A stretch of DNA of 18,580 nucleotides. It comes from CAYJAD01 sp964372165 (GTDB lineage: Bacteria; Desulfobacterota; Desulfovibrionia; Desulfovibrionales; Desulfovibrionaceae). Below are positions 16,301-18,580 of the stretch, in pieces; the first letter of the stretch is position 1; every line of letters starts with the position of its first letter. The stretch is from positions 1-18,580 of the forward strand of contig CAYJPT010000037.1 of NCBI GenBank assembly GCA_964372165.1. Direction: 5' to 3'. The notes beneath the pieces were generated by a model. It was not told the DNA's origin, did no database searches, and worked only from the letters and a program-made list of their open reading frames with translations. The position numbers and the translations under genes are program-made.

Positions 16301-16751
16301 TTTCCTTCTTTTTTGAGTTTGTGGTAGCCGCATCAAGTGATTCTGTGTCTTCACTTTGCGTTAGAAATCCTGCACCACGAAATTTGGCTATATGCAAAAG
16401 GCATCTTCCAAGCTCATGCAACGAAGTAAACTTTTGCCGCACACCATGAGCACGTAGACGATATGGTGAGCGTGTTAATAAGGCTTTCAATTCTTCAATG
16501 TCAGTAGGGAGTAAACCATGAATTTGCAAAAATTTTCGTAGACTTTGTAAACGCTGACGACGCCTGCGTATGGTTTTACGAGATTGTCGCGAAGCTCGCC
16601 TTTCTGCAGCCCCTATGGGGGTTTCAAAAATACGCACACCTGCATCCAATATACTTAATGCATTGTCATTTTCATCTAACCGAATAAGAGCTGTACCTAT
16701 GGATGCAATGCCGAGATCAACACTCAAGGCATATGTATAATTTTTTGCCAT
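13314..16751 (-). CDS. cas9: Cas9 RNA-guided endonuclease, type II-C
   Basis: Cas9 cuts target DNA guided by crRNA:tracrRNA. This 1145-aa protein is a compact II-C form, slightly longer than the Neisseria type. Seen in order: RuvC-I VDLGIASIG (D12), arginine-rich bridge helix (about 51-73, RRASRQSRKTIRRRRQR), an alpha-helical REC region (about 75-500), RuvC-II HIELARE (E546), HNH with CDVDHI (H623) and REINLAKS (N646), RuvC-III HHALDA (H794, D797), then a C-terminal wedge/PAM-interacting region (about 840-1145). All nuclease motifs are intact, so both strands should be cut. The PAM cannot be read from the sequence. GGAG at 16760-16763 supports the ATG at 16751. cas2 follows with a 20-nt overlap. 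The tracrRNA is divergent upstream. Confidence 0.97.
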   Translation of the reverse strand: MAKNYTYALSVDLGIASIGTALIRLDENDNALSILDAGVRIFETPIGAAERRASRQSRKTIRRRRQRLQSLRKFLQIHGLLPTDIEELKALLTRSPYRLRAHGVRQKFTSLHELGRCLLHIAKFRGAGFLTQSEDTESLDAATTNSKKKETSTAAFYRKLETCVNNEKISLGDFFMQRLRSNDVKKTVRRRARFIAENLIDYAVPRFLVKDDFYALWEKQAVYYSDLTDELKEKIYEIIFSDKPHAPYATGVCSFDPDSGEERLAKLHRLSEERRIYEQINNLRYQTSDAIHTLSKKMRDELVSIAQSGINQNKTSIKKELQKYTNEKVLKINMPDEDKNIKGLSHVQAFTEIAHWQRLSHKEQDDILDFIATPRLEPHNKDSRLMPEEQFLLNCAERLHIPKDRQGLRTLSNCLSLLPKDRSALGLTATKRILQKLKEGVEKENDGQKQWYPLTSREAADLCGYTAEEELKRGIAGSMSELPYYGQMLRHDVTPVHPWHKKQAAEEEARYGRVPNPVVHVALNQLRKVVNEIVKLYGKPQRIHIELAREFGLSQKKRDELEAERKKRTKENEAFDEELRKVHIRPSRKNRIKYRLWKDQGHKDAYSLEEIALTDFEFCDVDHIICQSRGGSDTYSNLALTKREINLAKSDKYAYDFIQEKYPNQWQHILQRLSDKKEFRAKAWRFMSDAQSRFESIGDADQTDHRLTDTSYMAKMAARYLSALCANVIPIRGSMTARLRHAWGLDGLEYDLMGIQIRKEIIDEQTGEVKLDAWGKELKNPDWKSKPRIDHRHHALDAIVLACTTRSMAQQLSKAEKRNKRLPDFPPPFGKDGTAFRAAVLQALQGVKVSPKLEHGANNKLHDATKYRVLCRDPRDAENYIITYKRAFTNVKSKKDVNNIVFSLTTLPQDVPDIQKFHKECLHQYGCIENKYIAAEQALKDRNALNREKGLKEINIDDISIVKEALRLAQKQDNIGHKYRKVEPKNLVGVCLKKQCGFEPKNNLRVDFYVKKDGSIGWECVSRFNANQKNFVPSWQSQGGKLLWSVYKGDVLELTVDEEMKTKLQMPAPVGKVLCIVQKFSKDKFQVNLLYDARELDNKAGVSRWTSGGKGLITYTKTQARKVELSPFGKVTHKHTKLWHGKKKM

Positions 16752-16790
16752 AACTCACTCTCCAAATAAATTTACAAAAATACAAAAAAA

Positions 16791-16822
16791 ATATTGCACA
16801 TTTTATAAGCGTATGGCAATAA
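16791..16822. promoter_or_regulatory. overlapping divergent promoters for cas9 and tracrRNA
   Basis: On plus, TTGCAC (16794-16799), 17 nt, CAATAA (16817-16822). On minus, TTGCCA (complement of 16814-16819), 17 nt, CAATAT (complement of 16791-16796). Each -35 overlaps the other's -10, so the two transcripts would compete for polymerase. The -10 boxes are only partial matches. Predicted starts: tracrRNA about 16829, cas9 about 16784. Confidence 0.4.
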
Positions 16823-16842
16823 GAAAGTGCTTCTTAAATATT

Positions 16843-16955
16843 TTTAGCAGGATTTATTTAGGCAGGCAACGATACAACAAGGCCAACTGTGGTTACAGTT
16901 GGACTCGTAAAATTTGGATGACCCCTTGGGCAACCTTAGGGGTCTCCGCTTTTGT
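16843..16955 (+). ncRNA. tracrRNA of the type II-C system
   Basis: Bases 16843-16878 form an anti-repeat: TTTAGCAGGATTTATTT (16843-16859) and CAGGCAAC (16863-16870) match the reverse complement of the array repeat exactly, with two mismatches between them and a 2-nt bulge (GA, 16871-16872) before TACAAC. Next come AAGG, an 8-bp stem CCAACTGT/ACAGTTGG with GGTT loop (16883-16902), a linker, and a GC-rich hairpin with outer stem GACCCCT/TAGGGGTC (about 16920-16944) followed by CTTTTG. This order (anti-repeat, TACAA-C-AAGGCC nexus, terminal hairpin) parallels neisserial tracrRNA. It is divergent from cas9 and about 5 kb from the array. The exact ends are estimated. Confidence 0.88.
16920..16955 (+). 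terminator. terminal hairpin of the tracrRNA
   Basis: GACCCCT pairs with TAGGGGTC, with further GGG/CC pairing above a T-T mismatch around a CAA loop. Only four T follow after a short gap, so it may terminate weakly or serve mainly as the 3' stem of the tracrRNA. Confidence 0.55.
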
Positions 16956-17017
16956 GATTTTACAGTAACAAAACCTACAAATCATAATGCCCTTTTCAAG
17001 AAATTGTAATAAGAGTT

Positions 17018-17130
17018 TCATCCTTTACGCCGTGCACTAAGAGCCAAAGTAGACACAAACAAGCAAATTAAAGATAATACAGCTAAAACATAACCGTCTA
17101 ATAAGTAACAAGAGTAATAAAAAATTTTTT
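17018..17130 (-). pseudogene. possible C-terminal remnant of a membrane protein
   Basis: On the minus strand this open stretch encodes a hydrophobic helix and basic tail, YVLAVLSLICLFVSTLALSA then RRKG and a TGA. That resembles the last transmembrane segment of a transporter (for example an MFS protein). There is no start codon or upstream body, because the region 5' of it is occupied by the acetyltransferase gene. It may be the stump of a gene replaced when its neighbours were inserted, or a chance open frame. Confidence 0.25.
17050..17078 (+). promoter_or_regulatory. sigma70-type promoter of the acetyltransferase/YgjP operon
   Basis: TAGACA (17050-17055), a 17-nt spacer and GATAAT (17073-17078) match five of six bases at each box. 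Transcription would start at about 17085, 57 nt before the ATG at 17142. Confidence 0.6.
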
Positions 17131-17141
17131 ATGGAACTAGT

Positions 17142-17771
17142 ATGTTTAATAAAATTTCGATAGATACATGGAATCGTCGCCAAATATATACCTTTTTCAC
17201 CGAGCATGAACGTTGCTGCTTTAGCATTACTGCCAATGTGGATGTCAGTATATTTTTACAAAATGTGAAGCAAAATAAGGAAAAATTTTTCCCAAAATTA
17301 CTCTATGGCATCTCTTATATCCTCAACCAACATAAAGAATTTAAGATGGATAAGGACCATGAGGGCAACCTTGGCTACTATGACGTAATACACCCCTGCT
17401 TTACCGTTTTTCATCAAAAAGAAGAAATGTTCACCCTGCTTTGGACGGAATTCTCTAACGATGAAGCAAAATTTTTAGAAAACTATAACCATGACATGGC
17501 CCTGTATGGAGACAAACCATTTGACATAAAAACATTAAATATAAAAAACTTCTTCCACATTTCGGCTGTGCCATGGCTTTCTTATACAAGTGCAGTCCTA
17601 AACATTGAGGGACAAAAGGAAATTTTCATCCCAAATTTTACCATAGGTAAATATTTTGAGGAAAATTTCAAAACACTACTCCCCATATCCGTACACGCAA
17701 ATCATGCTACGGTAGACGGATTTCACGTTTCAAGATTCTTTGAAGAATTACAGAATTGGATAAATATTTGA
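17142..17771 (+). CDS. chloramphenicol acetyltransferase (CatA-type) family protein
   Basis: This 209-aa protein has the length and fold signatures of type A chloramphenicol acetyltransferases, cytosolic trimers that transfer acetyl from acetyl-CoA to a hydroxyl. Catalytic segment NHATVDGFHVSRFFEELQ supplies the active His (H188) and structural Asp (D192), matching the HHxxxDG motif of the family. PWLSYTS (144-150) corresponds to the conserved PWxSFTS substrate/CoA segment. GGAA at 17133-17136 and a good upstream promoter support the start. Whether the substrate is chloramphenicol is unknown: many chromosomal relatives are annotated by fold only. The next gene follows after 7 nt. Confidence 0.82.
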   Translation: MFNKISIDTWNRRQIYTFFTEHERCCFSITANVDVSIFLQNVKQNKEKFFPKLLYGISYILNQHKEFKMDKDHEGNLGYYDVIHPCFTVFHQKEEMFTLLWTEFSNDEAKFLENYNHDMALYGDKPFDIKTLNIKNFFHISAVPWLSYTSAVLNIEGQKEIFIPNFTIGKYFEENFKTLLPISVHANHATVDGFHVSRFFEELQNWINI

Positions 17772-17778
17772 TTTTATT

Positions 17779-18474
17779 ATGCTAAATATTCACGGCATCA
17801 CTATACATTCATACATCAAGGAAAAGCGCAAAACCATCTCCATTAAAATCACCCCCAAGGGTGAAATCACCTTAAAAGCCCCCTTGCGTATTGCCGATGC
17901 TGAGGCTTATGGTTTTATAGAACGTAAGAAAAATTGGATACAAAAAAAACTCGCCCATTTTGCGCAATTTGAACCAATAATAGAAGCATCTATCACAAGC
18001 GGGCAAAATTTTTTATACTTGGGCCAGCAATACATCCTAACTATAAAAGAAAATAAATCATCAGAATGCATTGAAATCAATAATAATACACTAATTATAC
18101 ATACAAAAAAACTAGAAAATGAACGTCACAATAAACGTTTGATGGATAGGTGGTTACTAAGACAAGCTGAGCGCATTTTTCATGAACGTTTAAGCCTTGC
18201 CCTGCAAAGTTTCCCAAGTCTTGCTAGGCCTGTGCTCAAAATCCGCAAATACAAAGGACGTTGGGGAAGTTATGCCTCCAATCATGTTATGGCTCTAAAC
18301 TCCTTGCTCATCCACGCCCCTCAAGTTGCTATTGATTATGTAATTATACATGAGCTTTGCCATTACTATCACAAAAAGCATGATGCAAAATTTTATGCCC
18401 TACTCGCAGACAAAATGCCCCAATGGAAAGAGGCAAAAAATAACCTTAATCAAGACTCCTGCACAATTAATTAG
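17779..18474 (+). CDS. YgjP-type M48-like metal-dependent hydrolase
   Basis: A 231-aa protein of the YgjP/DUF45 (SprT-like, M48-like) family. The zinc site is HELCH (191-195) with a further His at 201 in HDAKFYALL. Upstream KIRKYKGRWGSYASNHVMALN (154-174) is the family-typical segment preceding the zinc motif. It is predicted to be cytosolic and proteolytic or hydrolytic; physiological substrates are not established. It starts 7 nt after the acetyltransferase stop with no strong Shine-Dalgarno sequence, suggesting coupling. Its last codons (QDSCTIN) lie in a half copy of the dispersed palindrome (18453-18468), so the C-terminus may have been altered by that sequence. Confidence 0.8.
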   Translation: MLNIHGITIHSYIKEKRKTISIKITPKGEITLKAPLRIADAEAYGFIERKKNWIQKKLAHFAQFEPIIEASITSGQNFLYLGQQYILTIKENKSSECIEINNNTLIIHTKKLENERHNKRLMDRWLLRQAERIFHERLSLALQSFPSLARPVLKIRKYKGRWGSYASNHVMALNSLLIHAPQVAIDYVIIHELCHYYHKKHDAKFYALLADKMPQWKEAKNNLNQDSCTIN

Positions 18475-18480
18475 AGTTTT
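18452..18480 (+). terminator. possible terminator over the YgjP stop; half copy D of the palindrome family
   Basis: AAGACTC (18452-18458) pairs with GAGTTTT (18474-18480, one G-T pair), followed by T. AGACTCCTGCACAATT (18453-18468) matches one arm of copies B and C. The other arm is missing. Confidence 0.35.
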
Positions 18481-18483
18481 TCA

Positions 18484-18512
18484 TTGTAATTATTTGTAAT
18501 TTAAAGTAATAT
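18484..18512 (+). promoter_or_regulatory. candidate promoter for the gene starting at 18538
   Basis: TTGTAA (18484-18489), a 17-nt spacer and TAATAT (18507-18512), about 26 nt before the next ATG. Each box matches four of six consensus bases. Confidence 0.4.
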
Positions 18513-18537
18513 GCTTGAAGCGCACAGGGGTTTTATT

Positions 18538-18580
18538 ATGAAAAATCGCAATAAAGTTCATTTTGGGATAGCGGATCATG
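18538..18580 (+). CDS. start of a gene truncated by the window end
   Basis: ATG at 18538 is preceded by AGGGG (18526-18530) at good spacing and by a candidate promoter. Only the first 14 residues (MKNRNKVHFGIADH) are in the window, too few to name a family. Confidence 0.45.
   Translation, partial: MKNRNKVHFGIADH

Noticed and set aside
11530..18580. Genomic island attached at tRNA-Arg
   Set aside because: No duplicate of the tRNA 3' end and no integrase gene are visible to the right within the window. An island ending outside the window cannot be excluded.

Overview
The window is AT-rich, gene-dense bacterial DNA. I see a nucleobase permease operon, a MacB-type exporter/glycosyltransferase operon and a type II-C CRISPR-Cas locus. 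The envelope genes point to a Gram-negative. The degenerate GGDEF plus TPR protein and the general gene style resemble low-GC Desulfovibrionaceae-like proteobacteria, but this is an impression, not a demonstrated assignment.

Layout. Bases 1-696 hold no convincing gene: two palindromic hairpins (60-78 and 120-155) and a roughly 185-bp MITE-like element (434-618) with 16-bp terminal inverted repeats and a 9-bp flanking direct repeat. Next come an NCS2 nucleobase permease and a DUF2877 (AllH-like) protein 6 nt apart (697-2934), probably a purine or ureide catabolism pair. A large regulatory-looking protein (3051-5492) carries two degenerate GGDEF modules, a beta-rich insert and C-terminal TPRs. 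A cytosolic alkaline-phosphatase-superfamily enzyme lies on the minus strand (5534-6310). A tight four-gene plus-strand operon (6588-11420) encodes a small secreted protein, a ceramide-glucosyltransferase-like GT2, a MacB/FtsX-type permease, and an ABC ATPase fused in frame to a GT4 glycosyltransferase. Together these look like a machine that makes and moves a glycolipid or other glycoconjugate.

After tRNA-Arg(ACG), with its own promoter and a strong terminator, comes the CRISPR locus. It has a four-repeat, three-spacer array (11671-11904), cas1 on plus, then cas2 and cas9 on minus, convergent with cas1. Divergent from cas9, on plus, is a recognisable tracrRNA gene whose anti-repeat matches the array repeat. 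Cas9 (1145 aa) keeps every catalytic motif I looked for. Cas1 and Cas2 look intact. The repeat 3' end TGCTAAACT sits where neisserial II-C repeats carry an extended -10 promoter, so each repeat may start its own crRNA and the last repeat may feed cas1. The inverted cas1 and the split array/tracrRNA placement are the unusual points.

The right end has a good sigma70-like promoter driving a chloramphenicol-acetyltransferase-family gene and a YgjP-type zinc hydrolase. A new gene then begins (18538) and runs off the window. Four related palindromes or half-palindromes with the core GCRCAA..TGAATTGYGC are scattered through the window. The most novel elements appear to be the ABC-ATPase/GT4 fusion operon and the rearranged II-C CRISPR locus.
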